40,089 nt of DNA from Clostridiaceae bacterium (GCA_024635995.1 JAGXHW010000019.1:1-40089), one strand, 5' to 3'; shown: positions 17,351-25,730, counted from the stretch's first letter. Numbers and translations: made by a program. Notes: generated by a model from the sequence alone, not told the origin.

Positions 17351-18505
17351 TTGATTACAGGATTTCTCAGAAAGAACGGAAAAATAGGAATTCGCAACCA
17401 TGTTGTTGTCCTATCCTCTGTTGTTTGTTCTAACAGAGTAGTCGAAATGATTTCAGAGCAAGTGCCGGGTGTTATACCTCTGGTTCATCAACATGGTTGT
17501 TCCCAAATAGGCAGAGATAAAGAGCAGACGGCCCGTACGCTGGCTGGTATAGGAAAAAATCCCAATGTGGCAGCAGTTTTGATCGTGGGCCTGGGATGTG
17601 AAACGGTTCAACCGGAGGATCTTGCAAAAGAGATCGCCACCACCGGAAAGCCAGTGGAATATCTTGTCATACAGGAATCAGGAGGCACCCTGAATACGGT
17701 GGCAAGAGGTGCTGAACTGGTAAGGCAAATGGTGGCAGAGGCTTCTAAAATTCAGCGAACAGAGATACAGCTAAGGGATATTATATTAGGAACAGAATGT
17801 GGTGGATCTGACACCACATCGGGTATGGCAGCAAATCCAGCCACTGGTTATGCATCGGATATGCTGGTGGATAGTGGAGCCACAGTGATATTATCCGAAA
17901 CCACGGAACTAATGGGGACAGAGCACGTTTTGGCGAAAAGAGCTGTTACTCAGGAAGTGGCTGACGGCATATTCAGCATTGTAGCGCGGGTGGAGCAGGA
18001 GTCTAATCGAATGGGTGTTGATATCCGGGGCGGGAACCCTACTCCTGGCAATATTGAAGGGGGACTGAGCACCATCGAAGAAAAATCATTGGGCTGTATC
18101 TACAAAGCAGGAACGAAACCGATACAGGAAGTGATGGAATATGCCGAAACACCACATCAAAAAGGCTTGGTGGTAATGGATACGCCGGGACATGATATAG
18201 AATCCATATCCGGGATGATTGCCGGGGGTGCTCAACTCATCGTATTCACCACCGGGAGAGGTACCCCGACGGGTTCACCCATTGCACCAGTGGTTAAGAT
18301 CTGTGCCAATCCATCAACGGTAACAACCATGTCAGATAACATTGATGTTGATGTAAGCATGATGATTGAAGGATCCAAAAGCCTGGAGGAAGCTGGTCGG
18401 GAAATTTACCAGGAATACCTGCAGGTCATCAACGGGAAACTAACCAGAGCGGAAATATTTGGGCACAGAGAATTTGCAATTGCCCGTATAGCAATAACAA
18501 TGTAA
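17351..18505 (+). CDS. UxaA/SuyB-type lyase, large subunit (altronate dehydratase family)
   Basis: A 384-residue UxaA-family catalytic subunit. Conserved features are GFLRKNGKIGIRNH at the N-terminus, HGCSQIGRD (Cys50), GLGCETVQP (Cys83), TECGGSDTTSGMAANPATG (Cys150) and ETTELMGTEHVLAKRA. The family includes altronate, galactarate and related acid dehydratases and (R)-sulfolactate sulfo-lyase (SuyAB), which gives pyruvate plus sulfite. The subunit split and sizes fit SuyAB, but no sulfite-handling gene is visible, so I leave the substrate open. I chose TTG at 17351 because GAGGAGG lies 8 bases upstream and the product then begins at the family's usual N-terminus; a GTG at 17309 would overlap the small subunit. 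It is probably co-transcribed with the TRAP genes. Confidence 0.85.
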   Translation: MITGFLRKNGKIGIRNHVVVLSSVVCSNRVVEMISEQVPGVIPLVHQHGCSQIGRDKEQTARTLAGIGKNPNVAAVLIVGLGCETVQPEDLAKEIATTGKPVEYLVIQESGGTLNTVARGAELVRQMVAEASKIQRTEIQLRDIILGTECGGSDTTSGMAANPATGYASDMLVDSGATVILSETTELMGTEHVLAKRAVTQEVADGIFSIVARVEQESNRMGVDIRGGNPTPGNIEGGLSTIEEKSLGCIYKAGTKPIQEVMEYAETPHQKGLVVMDTPGHDIESISGMIAGGAQLIVFTTGRGTPTGSPIAPVVKICANPSTVTTMSDNIDVDVSMMIEGSKSLEEAGREIYQEYLQVINGKLTRAEIFGHREFAIARIAITM

Positions 18506-18605
18506 TCCTGTTTATAAAATATGTTAAGGGGGTGGTAACCAACAGGTAGTGAGAATCTCCAGAAGACATAAAAAAAACGGGTAAAAAGAAGAGGAGGAGT
18601 TTTGT

Positions 18606-19673
18606 TTGAGTAAAAAAACATTGAAAATTTTATCTTTACTGTTGGTACTGGTGTTTACACTGGTAACGGTTACTGGATGTGGCGGGAATGGTGCCGAGGA
18701 ACCAGCTCCAGCGCCAGAGGCTGAAGCTCCAGAAGAAAGTGGAGAAGCGGAAGCACCAAGCGAAGAACAAATCGTTCTAAAAGGAGCCACTACTCCTGAT
18801 GCGTCTCACCCTTATAATCAGGGACTGATTGTTTATGGTGAAATGCTGGAAGAAAGAACCAATGGAAAATTTAGAGTTGAAACTTACCCTGATTCACAGC
18901 TGGGTTCAGAACGTGAAATCATTGAAGGAGTTCAGATGGGAACCATCGATTTAACCGTTGTTTCAACTGCTCCATTGGCTGGTTTCTCAGATGCATTTCT
19001 GGTAACAGACCTACCTTTTATTTTTGTTGACAAACCCCATGCCTACCGCGTACTGGACGGTGAAATAGGGGAAGGTATTTTTGCACAACTGGAAGGAACC
19101 GGTATAAAAGGTTTGGCGTTCTGGGAAAATGGTTTCCGGAATATTACCAACTCTAAAGGACCGATTTTAACTCCGGAAGATGTGCAGGGTATGAAAATCA
19201 GAACCATGGAAAATCAGATCCATATGGATTCATTTAGACAAGTTGGCGCTGATCCAACACCAATGGCCTTTGGCGAGTTATTTACCGCACTGCAGCAGGG
19301 CACAGTAGACGGTCAGGAAAATCCGTTGCCGATCATCTCAGTGTCAAGATTCTCAGAAGTTCAGGATCACCTGGCATTGACAGGCCACTTCTATGCGCCG
19401 GCTCCACTGCTGATTAGTGGTGCATTATGGGACAGTCTGACGGATGAAGAAAAAGAAATTTTCCAGCAAGCAGCCTATGATGCGAGAGAAATTGAAAGAG
19501 GCATGATCCAGGATATGGATGACAGACTGGTTGAAGAACTTGAGGCAGAAGGCATGGAAATTACAAGACCTGACAAAGCAGCTTGGCAGGAAGCCATGGC
19601 GCCAGTCTATGAAAAGTGGGAAGAGACCATTGGAGCTGACCTGATCCAACAGATCCAGGAAATGGCTGAATAG
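18606..19673 (+). CDS. dctP: TRAP transporter substrate-binding lipoprotein (DctP family)
   Basis: A 355-residue extracytoplasmic binding protein. A lipoprotein signal peptide (MSKKTLKILSLLLVLVFTLV...) ends in the lipobox VTGC (Cys at about residue 22), followed by an acidic Ala/Pro/Glu linker to about residue 57. The DctP fold then follows, with the signature VQGMKIRTMENQIH and, further on, FGELFTALQQGTVDGQENP; the Arg of KIRTMEN normally salt-bridges the substrate carboxylate. DctP proteins bind C4-dicarboxylates, hydroxyacids or sugar acids. The start is TTG with GAGGAGG upstream. The neighbouring lyase, dehydratases and racemases imply that the ligand is the acid degraded by this island. 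Confidence 0.94.
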   Translation: MSKKTLKILSLLLVLVFTLVTVTGCGGNGAEEPAPAPEAEAPEESGEAEAPSEEQIVLKGATTPDASHPYNQGLIVYGEMLEERTNGKFRVETYPDSQLGSEREIIEGVQMGTIDLTVVSTAPLAGFSDAFLVTDLPFIFVDKPHAYRVLDGEIGEGIFAQLEGTGIKGLAFWENGFRNITNSKGPILTPEDVQGMKIRTMENQIHMDSFRQVGADPTPMAFGELFTALQQGTVDGQENPLPIISVSRFSEVQDHLALTGHFYAPAPLLISGALWDSLTDEEKEIFQQAAYDAREIERGMIQDMDDRLVEELEAEGMEITRPDKAAWQEAMAPVYEKWEETIGADLIQQIQEMAE

Positions 19674-19701
19674 AAAGTATTACAGGTATAAGGTTATCAT
19701 C

Positions 19702-19729
19702 GTTGAGCAGGGTGAAGATCCTGCTCAAC
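19702..19729 (+). other. Stable hairpin between dctP and dctQ
   Basis: GTTGAGCAGG and CCTGCTCAAC form a perfect 10-bp stem with an 8-base loop, 28 bases after the dctP stop. There is no T-run. Such intergenic hairpins often protect the upstream binding-protein mRNA and so raise DctP levels relative to the membrane subunits. Confidence 0.7.
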
Positions 19730-19813
19730 AAATACTTAGATCATACCGTGTAGTAATCGTTTTTGCTGATGGAGTGAAGGGTAACTGATAATGAAAACGT
19801 AAGGAGGAAAACG

Positions 19814-20305
19814 ATGGAAACCAAAAAGCAATCTCTTTTCTTTCGCTTTCTGGACAAATTTGAAGATACTTCTGTAACCATCCTCTACGGCTTGATGGTT
19901 GTGGTGATCTTTCTTCAGGTTTTTTTTAGATTTGTCGTAAGGGCTTCGTTACCCTGGTCGGAAGAAGTGGCCAGGTATGTAATGGCCTATGCCATATTTA
20001 TTGGAGCAGCCATTGCAGCAAAAGAAGGTGCTCATATTGGTATTTTGGCAGTGGTAAACAAATTTCCCAAATCTGCTGAAAAATATACCAAAACATTTGC
20101 TATGTTAGTTTCTTTTTTCTTTTCGATTGTATTGATTTACCTCGCATTTCTAATTGTTCAATTTTTGGTCGTTACAGGTCAAAAATCTCCTGCCTTGCGG
20201 ATTCCGATCTGGATTGCGTATTTATCCGTTCCGTTGGGCGCTGTCCTGATGAGTATCAGATTTTTCCAGGCAGCCGTGATTCAGTTCAAAGAAAGGAGGG
20301 AATAA
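19814..20305 (+). CDS. dctQ: TRAP transporter small membrane subunit (DctQ)
   Basis: A 163-residue protein with four predicted membrane helices (about residues 18-40, 52-70, 92-118, 130-152) and the DctQ signature PWSEEVARYVMAYAIFIGAA, AKEGAHIGI. It forms the membrane complex with DctM, whose start lies 3 bases after its stop. The ATG follows AAGGAGG. Confidence 0.93.
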   Translation: METKKQSLFFRFLDKFEDTSVTILYGLMVVVIFLQVFFRFVVRASLPWSEEVARYVMAYAIFIGAAIAAKEGAHIGILAVVNKFPKSAEKYTKTFAMLVSFFFSIVLIYLAFLIVQFLVVTGQKSPALRIPIWIAYLSVPLGAVLMSIRFFQAAVIQFKERRE

Positions 20306-20308
20306 GCC

Positions 20309-21589
20309 ATGGTAGCGCTGATATTATTTGGTGGATTTATATTTCTGGTTATAGCCAGTGTTCCCATCGCTGTCAGTCTAGGGTTATCGACGATCATCGC
20401 TATTCATATTACAGAAGCCGTTGCGTTGCAGGTTGTGGCGCAAAGAATGTTTACGGCCGTGGACAACTTTGCCCTCATGGCGGTTCCATTCTTTATGATT
20501 GCAGGAGCGGTGATGGAACGGGGAGGCATTTCCAAAAGACTCATCGGTTTGGCCAACTCGCTGGTAGGTACTTTGTTTGGCGGGTTTGCACTGGTTACTA
20601 TTCTTGCATCCATGTTTTTCGCAGCCATTTCCGGATCTTCACCGGCAACGGTGGCGGCCATAGGTGCCATCATGATTCCTGCCATGGTAAAGAATGGATA
20701 TGAAGAGGAATTTGCAACGGCAACACAGGCAAGTGCCGGTTACATAGGTGTTATTATTCCACCCAGCATCCCCATGATTACCTATGGCGTTGTGACAGGA
20801 ACCTCCATCGGAGCATTGTTTATGGCTGGGTTTATTCCGGGGATTGTGATTGGCATATCACTGGCCATTGTCGCCGTCGTAACGGCGAAAAAACGAAACT
20901 ATCGGGGAGAAGCAAGAAAGATGAATTTGAAGGAAGTTGGAGCCGCTTTTAAGGATGCGATATGGGCATTGCTGATGCCTGTTATTATTCTCGGTGGCAT
21001 TTACGGCGGTATTTTCACACCGACAGAAGCGGCGAACATTGCCGTCGTGTATGGCCTTCTGGTAGGGATCTTCGTTTATAAAGAACTGAAAGTGAAGGAA
21101 ATTCCCAGCATACTGAGAGGTGCAGCCATTAGCAGTTCTTTGGTATTTTTGATCATTGCCACTGCTTCTGCATTCGGTTTGATTCTGACGAGAGAACGAA
21201 TTCCCACTGAGGTTGCTCAGTTTCTACTGCAAATTACGGATAATCCGACCATAATGCTGCTGATTCTCAATGCGATGCTGTTACTTGTGGGTACATTTAT
21301 GGAAACGAATGCAGCCATTATTATTCTCGCACCAATTCTGTTCCCGGCCATCAGTGCCTTGGGAATTGATCCGGTTCATTTTGGAATCATTATGGTTGTT
21401 AACCTGGCCATTGGCATGATCACTCCGCCCCTTGGTGTTAATTTGTTTGTTGCCGCCAGCATGCGAAAAATGCAAATTGAAAAGCTGATCAACGCCAATT
21501 GGTGGTATCTATTTGCCTCCATTGTGGCGCTGATGATCATTACCTATTTCCCCATACTCAGTTTATGGCTGCCCAGTAAGCTGATGTAA
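20309..21589 (+). CDS. dctM: TRAP transporter large permease subunit (DctM)
   Basis: A 426-residue permease with about 12 membrane helices, which uses the Na+ gradient to import the DctP-bound acid. DctM signatures are FALMAVPFFMIAGAVMERGGI, AISGSSPATVAAIG, YIGVIIPPSIPMITYGVVTGTSIGALFMAGFIPG, GGIFTPTEAANIAVVYGL and NLAIGMITPPLGVNLFVA. The length is normal. The ribosome binding site AAAGGAGGG lies at the end of dctQ. The stop codon falls in the first copy of a 38-bp tandem duplication. Confidence 0.95.
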   Translation: MVALILFGGFIFLVIASVPIAVSLGLSTIIAIHITEAVALQVVAQRMFTAVDNFALMAVPFFMIAGAVMERGGISKRLIGLANSLVGTLFGGFALVTILASMFFAAISGSSPATVAAIGAIMIPAMVKNGYEEEFATATQASAGYIGVIIPPSIPMITYGVVTGTSIGALFMAGFIPGIVIGISLAIVAVVTAKKRNYRGEARKMNLKEVGAAFKDAIWALLMPVIILGGIYGGIFTPTEAANIAVVYGLLVGIFVYKELKVKEIPSILRGAAISSSLVFLIIATASAFGLILTRERIPTEVAQFLLQITDNPTIMLLILNAMLLLVGTFMETNAAIIILAPILFPAISALGIDPVHFGIIMVVNLAIGMITPPLGVNLFVAASMRKMQIEKLINANWWYLFASIVALMIITYFPILSLWLPSKLM

Positions 21590-21658
21590 AGTGATCATGT
21601 GTTATACTAAAGTAAAGGATGATGTAAAGTGATCATGTGTTATACTAAAGTAAAGGAT
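21583..21658 (+). repeat. Perfect 38-bp tandem direct repeat (two copies)
   Basis: Bases 21583-21620 and 21621-21658 are identical, and the first bases of a third copy follow (GATGGAAAGTAG, one mismatch in the first nine). The first copy contains the dctM stop codon, and both contain an extended -10-like element. Confidence 0.95.
21600..21646 (+). promoter_or_regulatory. Duplicated extended -10 promoter element before larA-panB-ilvD
   Basis: TGT-TATACT occurs at 21600-21608 and again at 21638-21646 because of the 38-bp duplication. No good -35 is seen for either. The start points would be about 21615 and 21653, 60-100 bases before larA. Confidence 0.45.
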
Positions 21659-21715
21659 GATGGAAAGTAGAAATTGAAGTTAAGGTATTGCGAATGTATG
21701 AAGGAGGCGCTTGAC

Positions 21716-23011
21716 GTGTCTAAAAGGAAGTTTGAATTAAAATGCGGGAAAGGAACTGTGTTCTTTGATGTGCCTGAAGATCAACTGCTGTATGAAATAG
21801 TGGGAGAAAACTATCCTGCACTTTCAAATGTTCAGGAAGAGTACTTACACAGTCTTGATTATCCCATTGATGCACCTCCCCTGAAAGAAATCATCAAAAA
21901 AGGGGACACAGTAGCCATCACCGTGAGTGATATTACCAGAGGCTGGCAGAAAAACAACGTGACCTTGCCGATTCTGATTGATTATCTCAATGAAGCCGGT
22001 GTGCCAGACGAAAATATTACGATTCTCATTGCTGTGGGGGGCCACCGCAAAAATACCAAAGAGGAATTTGTGGAGCTTTGCAGCCAGGAAGTTTATGATA
22101 GGGTTAGAATTCTTAATCACGATGCCTGGGATGAAGAAAACATGGTTTATTACGGCAAAACCAGCCGGGGTACAGAGGTTGCAGTAAACCGGATTATTGC
22201 CGAAGCGGACAAAGTAGTGCTGACTGGTGGTATTATCTACCATTATATGGTTGGCTATGGCGGCGGAAGAAAAAGCATTATTCCTGGGATTGCCGCTATC
22301 AAAACCATCCAGCAAAACCATTTATGGGCAATGGGCCGGGAACTCGGCAGTGGATCCAATCCAAACTCAGCCTCCAAGTTTACCAGGGGAAACGAGTGCC
22401 ATGAAGATATGATGGAAATTGCAGCATTTATTAAACCAGACTTCATCATCAACACCGTTCCAAATGCAGAAGGAGCTTTAGCTGGCGTATTTGCAGGGAA
22501 CTGGGTATCTGCCTGGTTGCATGGAACGGAATTAGTGGATAAAATTTATGGAACGAAAATAGAAGAAAAAGCAGATATCGTGGTAGCTTCCGCCGGAGGA
22601 TACCCGAAAGATATTAATCTTTATCAAACTGGAAAAACTATGGACAATGCCTATCATGCCATGAAAAAAGGCGGCGTATCCATTATTTTGGCGGAATGCG
22701 CAGATATTATGGAGCCATTGGAATTCACGAAATGGTTTGACTACGACAATACCCTGGAAATGGAAAAAGCCCTTCGGGAGAACTTTACCATTCCTGGGTG
22801 GGTTGCATTCAAAGAGGTGGAATGCAGCGACCACGGAACGTTTATCATTCTGACAAAAGCCGAGAATGCCGAATTTGCTCGGAAAGCAAAATTGATTCCT
22901 GCTTTTTCCATGGAAGAGGCGATGGAAATTGCGTATGAAAAATGCGGTGTAGAGAAGCCCAAAATTACGGTGATGCCTCAAGGCGCTAATACCTTTCCCA
23001 TTATCCTGTAA
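21716..23011 (+). CDS. larA: LarA family nickel-pincer-dependent 2-hydroxyacid racemase/epimerase
   Basis: A 431-residue LarA-family enzyme with the catalytic set of lactate racemase almost unshifted: SDITR (Arg75), GGHRKNTKEE (His110), YHYMVGYGGGRKSIIPG (His176 and the cofactor-binding Lys186) and QQNH (His202), compared with Arg75, His108, His174, Lys184 and His200 in Lactobacillus LarA. It should invert the C2 hydroxyl of a 2-hydroxyacid through a nickel-pincer nucleotide. Its place between the TRAP importer and the panB/ilvD-type genes suggests that it converts the imported acid to the isomer the dehydratase needs; lactate itself is also possible. GTG at 21716 was chosen for AAGGAGG 8 bases upstream rather than the upstream TTG. 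The larBCE cofactor genes must lie elsewhere. Confidence 0.87.
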   Translation: MSKRKFELKCGKGTVFFDVPEDQLLYEIVGENYPALSNVQEEYLHSLDYPIDAPPLKEIIKKGDTVAITVSDITRGWQKNNVTLPILIDYLNEAGVPDENITILIAVGGHRKNTKEEFVELCSQEVYDRVRILNHDAWDEENMVYYGKTSRGTEVAVNRIIAEADKVVLTGGIIYHYMVGYGGGRKSIIPGIAAIKTIQQNHLWAMGRELGSGSNPNSASKFTRGNECHEDMMEIAAFIKPDFIINTVPNAEGALAGVFAGNWVSAWLHGTELVDKIYGTKIEEKADIVVASAGGYPKDINLYQTGKTMDNAYHAMKKGGVSIILAECADIMEPLEFTKWFDYDNTLEMEKALRENFTIPGWVAFKEVECSDHGTFIILTKAENAEFARKAKLIPAFSMEEAMEIAYEKCGVEKPKITVMPQGANTFPIIL

Positions 23012-23041
23012 ACTCTTTAATAATGTTGAGGAGGAAAAAAT

Positions 23042-23926
23042 GTGAGCACATGGACAACAACAGAAAAGAAACCGGTGAGAAAGAAAGTGACGATTCACAC
23101 CTTAATGGAGAAAAAAAACAGAGGCGAAAAAATTACATTTTTAACAGCGTATGACTATCCAACAGCAGTTATTGAAGACGAAATAGGCATCGACTTGATT
23201 TTGGTGGGAGATTCCATGGGAATGTGCGTCTATGGATTTGACAGCACATTGCCGGTTACCATGGATATGATGGTGAATCATTCTAAAGCCGTAAGAAAAG
23301 GAGCTCCCAATAGCTTTGTTATTGGTGACATGCCTTATATGTCTTACCAGATATCTGTTGAGCAGGCGGTTGCCAATGCGGGAAGACTCATGCAGGAATG
23401 TGGTGTTGATGGTGTGAAGCTGGAAGGCGGACTGGAGATGGTGGATCGAATTGAAGCCATTACCAAAGCCGGCATTCCAGTGATGGGTCACTTAGGTTTA
23501 ACACCCCAATCTGCCTCTATGTTGGGTGGCTTCAAAGCACAGGGAAAAAATGTAGATGCAGCACTCAAATTGATGGAAGAAGCGAAAGCACTGGAAGAAG
23601 CCGGTTGTGTCAGTATTTTACTGGAGGCAATCCCAGCGGAAGTGGCTCAGTTGATTACAGAGCGTGCGAATATACCAATTCTTGGAATTGGAGCTGGACC
23701 TTATTGTGACGGCCAGGTGCTGGTCGTACACGATTTGCTTGGCTTTTTTGGAGGACACGTGGCAAAATTTGTTAAACAATATGCCAATATGAACCAAATC
23801 ATTGAAAAAGCACTGACAGAATACAAAGAAGAGGTGGAAAGTGGTGCTTTCCCCGCGCCGGAGCATTGCTATAAAATCAGTGAGGAAGAACTGGAAAAAC
23901 TACGGAAAGCCGTCGAAAACAAATAA
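23042..23926 (+). CDS. panB: PanB family ketopantoate hydroxymethyltransferase, copy 2
   Basis: A 294-residue PanB closer to the canonical enzyme than copy 1. It has LTAYDYPTA, VGDSMGM (Asp57), DSTLPVTMDMMV, GDMPYMSYQ (Asp96), VKLEGG (Lys126, Glu128), HLGLTPQS, LLEAIP (Glu195), and the intact GIGAGPYCDGQVLVVHDLLGFFGGH stretch lost in copy 1. It could catalyse the classical step of pantothenate synthesis, but it is sandwiched between larA and a dehydratase with no other pantothenate gene. Retro-reaction on a 4-hydroxy-2-oxo acid, yielding methylene-THF, is an alternative. The GTG start has GAGGAGG 7 bases upstream, and the gene begins 30 bases after larA. Confidence 0.88.
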   Translation: MSTWTTTEKKPVRKKVTIHTLMEKKNRGEKITFLTAYDYPTAVIEDEIGIDLILVGDSMGMCVYGFDSTLPVTMDMMVNHSKAVRKGAPNSFVIGDMPYMSYQISVEQAVANAGRLMQECGVDGVKLEGGLEMVDRIEAITKAGIPVMGHLGLTPQSASMLGGFKAQGKNVDAALKLMEEAKALEEAGCVSILLEAIPAEVAQLITERANIPILGIGAGPYCDGQVLVVHDLLGFFGGHVAKFVKQYANMNQIIEKALTEYKEEVESGAFPAPEHCYKISEEELEKLRKAVENK

Positions 23927-23968
23927 CCAATTATGGTTACCATTGGGAAAAGAAGGAGGTGTTCGGAC

Positions 23969-25639
23969 ATGGAAAGAAGAAGCGAAAAGATTTTAAGCCG
24001 TCCGGAATGGAGTATCAACAGAGCCTACTATAAATCCATGGGCTATTCCGATTCCGATCTGGAGAAACCCATCATCGGCATTGCCAATGCCTGGAGCACA
24101 ACTGTACCGGGACACTTCAACCTGCGGCAAGTTTCCGAAGCGGTGAAGGAAGGCATCCGTGAAGCGGGCGGCACCCCGGTGGAATTCGGGGTTATTGGCG
24201 CCTGCGACGGCATCGCAGAAGGCCATGAAGGCATGCGCTATATTCTTCCCACCCGTGACATCATCACCCATAGTATTGAATTGATGGTCCAGGCCCACCA
24301 GTACGACGGTGTGGTCTTACTGGGCTCTTGCGACAAAATCGTACCAGGAATGCTGATGGCCGCTGCCCGGCTCAATCTACCCAGTATTTTTGTCAACGGC
24401 GGCCCCATGCTGAGCGGCCCTATGATTCACGGACGGAAAGCGGACACTACTTCTATCCTAGAAGGTGTCGGCAAATTGAAAAAGGGCGAAATAAGTGAAG
24501 CCGAATTGGTGAAAATGGAAGACTCCTGTGCACCAACCTGCGGCTCCTGCTCTTTTCTGGGAACCGCCAACACCATGTGCTGCATCGCTGAAGCCATGGG
24601 AATGTCCCTGCCGGGAAGCGCCATGATTCCAGCAGTGTACAACGACCGGATGAAAGTCGCCCAGGAATCTGGTCGAAAAGTGGTCCTCCTGGTGAAGGAG
24701 GACATCAAAGCCCGTGACATCATCACCCGAAAATCCATTGAAAACGCTGTACGTCTCAGCTCTGCCATCGGTGGATCAACCAACACCGCCCTGCATATTC
24801 CGGCCATCGCCTACGAAGGAAAAGTGGACTTTGATATGGAAGATTTCGATAAACTGAGCCGAACAACCCCTTTGATTGCCAAGATGAATCCAGCAGCCTC
24901 ACCGAATGTCATCGACTTTTACGAATCTGGTGGTGTTCCCGTGGTAATGAACGAAATTAACGAACTATTGCATTTGGAATGCATGACCGTGACGGGAAAG
25001 ACGGTAAAAGAAAACATTTCTGGCGCCCAGTCTCCCAACAATGAAATTGTTAAAACGTACCAGGATCCCTTCAGTTCCACCGGCGGACTGGCTGTTCTCT
25101 ACGGCAACCTGGCACCGGATTCGGCCGTGACAAAACCTGCAGCCATCAAGTCGGACATGTTAACATTTGAAGGTCCGGCCATTGTCTTTAACTCAGAGGA
25201 ACAGGCAAATACCGCCATCATGAACCAGGAAGTCAAAGAAGGTGATGTTGTTGTCATCCGTTACGAAGGACCTAAAGGTGGGCCCGGCATGCCGGAAATG
25301 TTCAAAGCTATGAAACTGTTGTATGGCATGGGGCTGGCAGATAAAGTGGCACTTGTGACCGACGGACGATTCTCCGGCACCAACAATGGCTGCTTTGTCG
25401 GCCACATTTCACCTGAAGCTCAGGAAGGCGGCACCATCGCTCTCGTGGAAAATGGGGATGTGATCACCATAGACATTCCAGAACGGGTACTGCATTTAAA
25501 GGTGGACGATGAAACCCTGGCTCAGCGGCGTAGCCTCTGGCAAGCACCCGAACCCCGGGTGAAAGAAGGCTACCTGTTCTTGTACAGCAAGCTTGCGGAA
25601 TCCGCCGACAAAGGCGCCATCATCAAAACCCGCCTCTAA
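23969..25639 (+). CDS. ilvD: IlvD/Edd family dehydratase, copy 2
   Basis: A 556-residue Fe-S dehydratase of the dihydroxy-acid/sugar-acid type. Cys residues lie in ACDGIAEG (Cys79), SCDKIVPGM (Cys121, Ser replacing the usual Asn before it) and TCGSCS (Cys191, Cys194). [11 protein letters not shown] and [14 protein letters not shown] are intact. It is only moderately similar to copy 1, so this is not a recent duplication. C-ending codons are visibly more common than in the two preceding genes. ATG at 23969 follows GAAGGAGGT, 8 bases upstream; the longer frame from 23933 has no site. It is last in the larA-panB-ilvD group and is followed by a terminator. Either branched-chain amino-acid synthesis or acid-sugar dehydration is possible; context favours the latter. 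Confidence 0.87.
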   Translation: MERRSEKILSRPEWSINRAYYKSMGYSDSDLEKPIIGIANAWSTTVPGHFNLRQVSEAVKEGIREAGGTPVEFGVIGACDGIAEGHEGMRYILPTRDIITHSIELMVQAHQYDGVVLLGSCDKIVPGMLMAAARLNLPSIFVNGGPMLSGPMIHGRKADTTSILEGVGKLKKGEISEAELVKMEDSCAPTCGSCSFLGTANTMCCIAEAMGMSLPGSAMIPAVYNDRMKVAQESGRKVVLLVKEDIKARDIITRKSIENAVRLSSAIGGSTNTALHIPAIAYEGKVDFDMEDFDKLSRTTPLIAKMNPAASPNVIDFYESGGVPVVMNEINELLHLECMTVTGKTVKENISGAQSPNNEIVKTYQDPFSSTGGLAVLYGNLAPDSAVTKPAAIKSDMLTFEGPAIVFNSEEQANTAIMNQEVKEGDVVVIRYEGPKGGPGMPEMFKAMKLLYGMGLADKVALVTDGRFSGTNNGCFVGHISPEAQEGGTIALVENGDVITIDIPERVLHLKVDDETLAQRRSLWQAPEPRVKEGYLFLYSKLAESADKGAIIKTRL

Positions 25640-25694
25640 ACAGCCGAGGCGTTTGCATCATTAGAAACACAGTATGAACCCTGACACTACAGGT

Positions 25695-25728
25695 AACCCC
25701 GAGCGCAGTTTGCCCGGGGTTTGTGTTT
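25695..25728 (+). terminator. Rho-independent terminator at the end of the island
   Basis: AACCCCG (25695-25701) and CGGGGTT (25715-25721) form a perfect 7-bp stem, followed by TGTGTTTT. It lies between the dehydratase stop and the end of a convergent gene. Confidence 0.8.
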
Positions 25729-25730
25729 TG

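Noticed and set aside
21583-21658. CRISPR-like repeat
   Set aside because: Only two directly abutting copies without spacers and no cas genes; it is a simple tandem duplication.
16030-23926. Pantothenate biosynthesis locus because of two panB genes
   Set aside because: No panC, panD or panE in the window; both copies lie among dehydratases, racemases and a transporter, and copy 1 is diverged.
14354-25639. Valine/isoleucine biosynthesis locus because of two ilvD-type genes
   Set aside because: No ilvB, ilvN, ilvC, ilvE or leu genes accompany them; context is catabolic.
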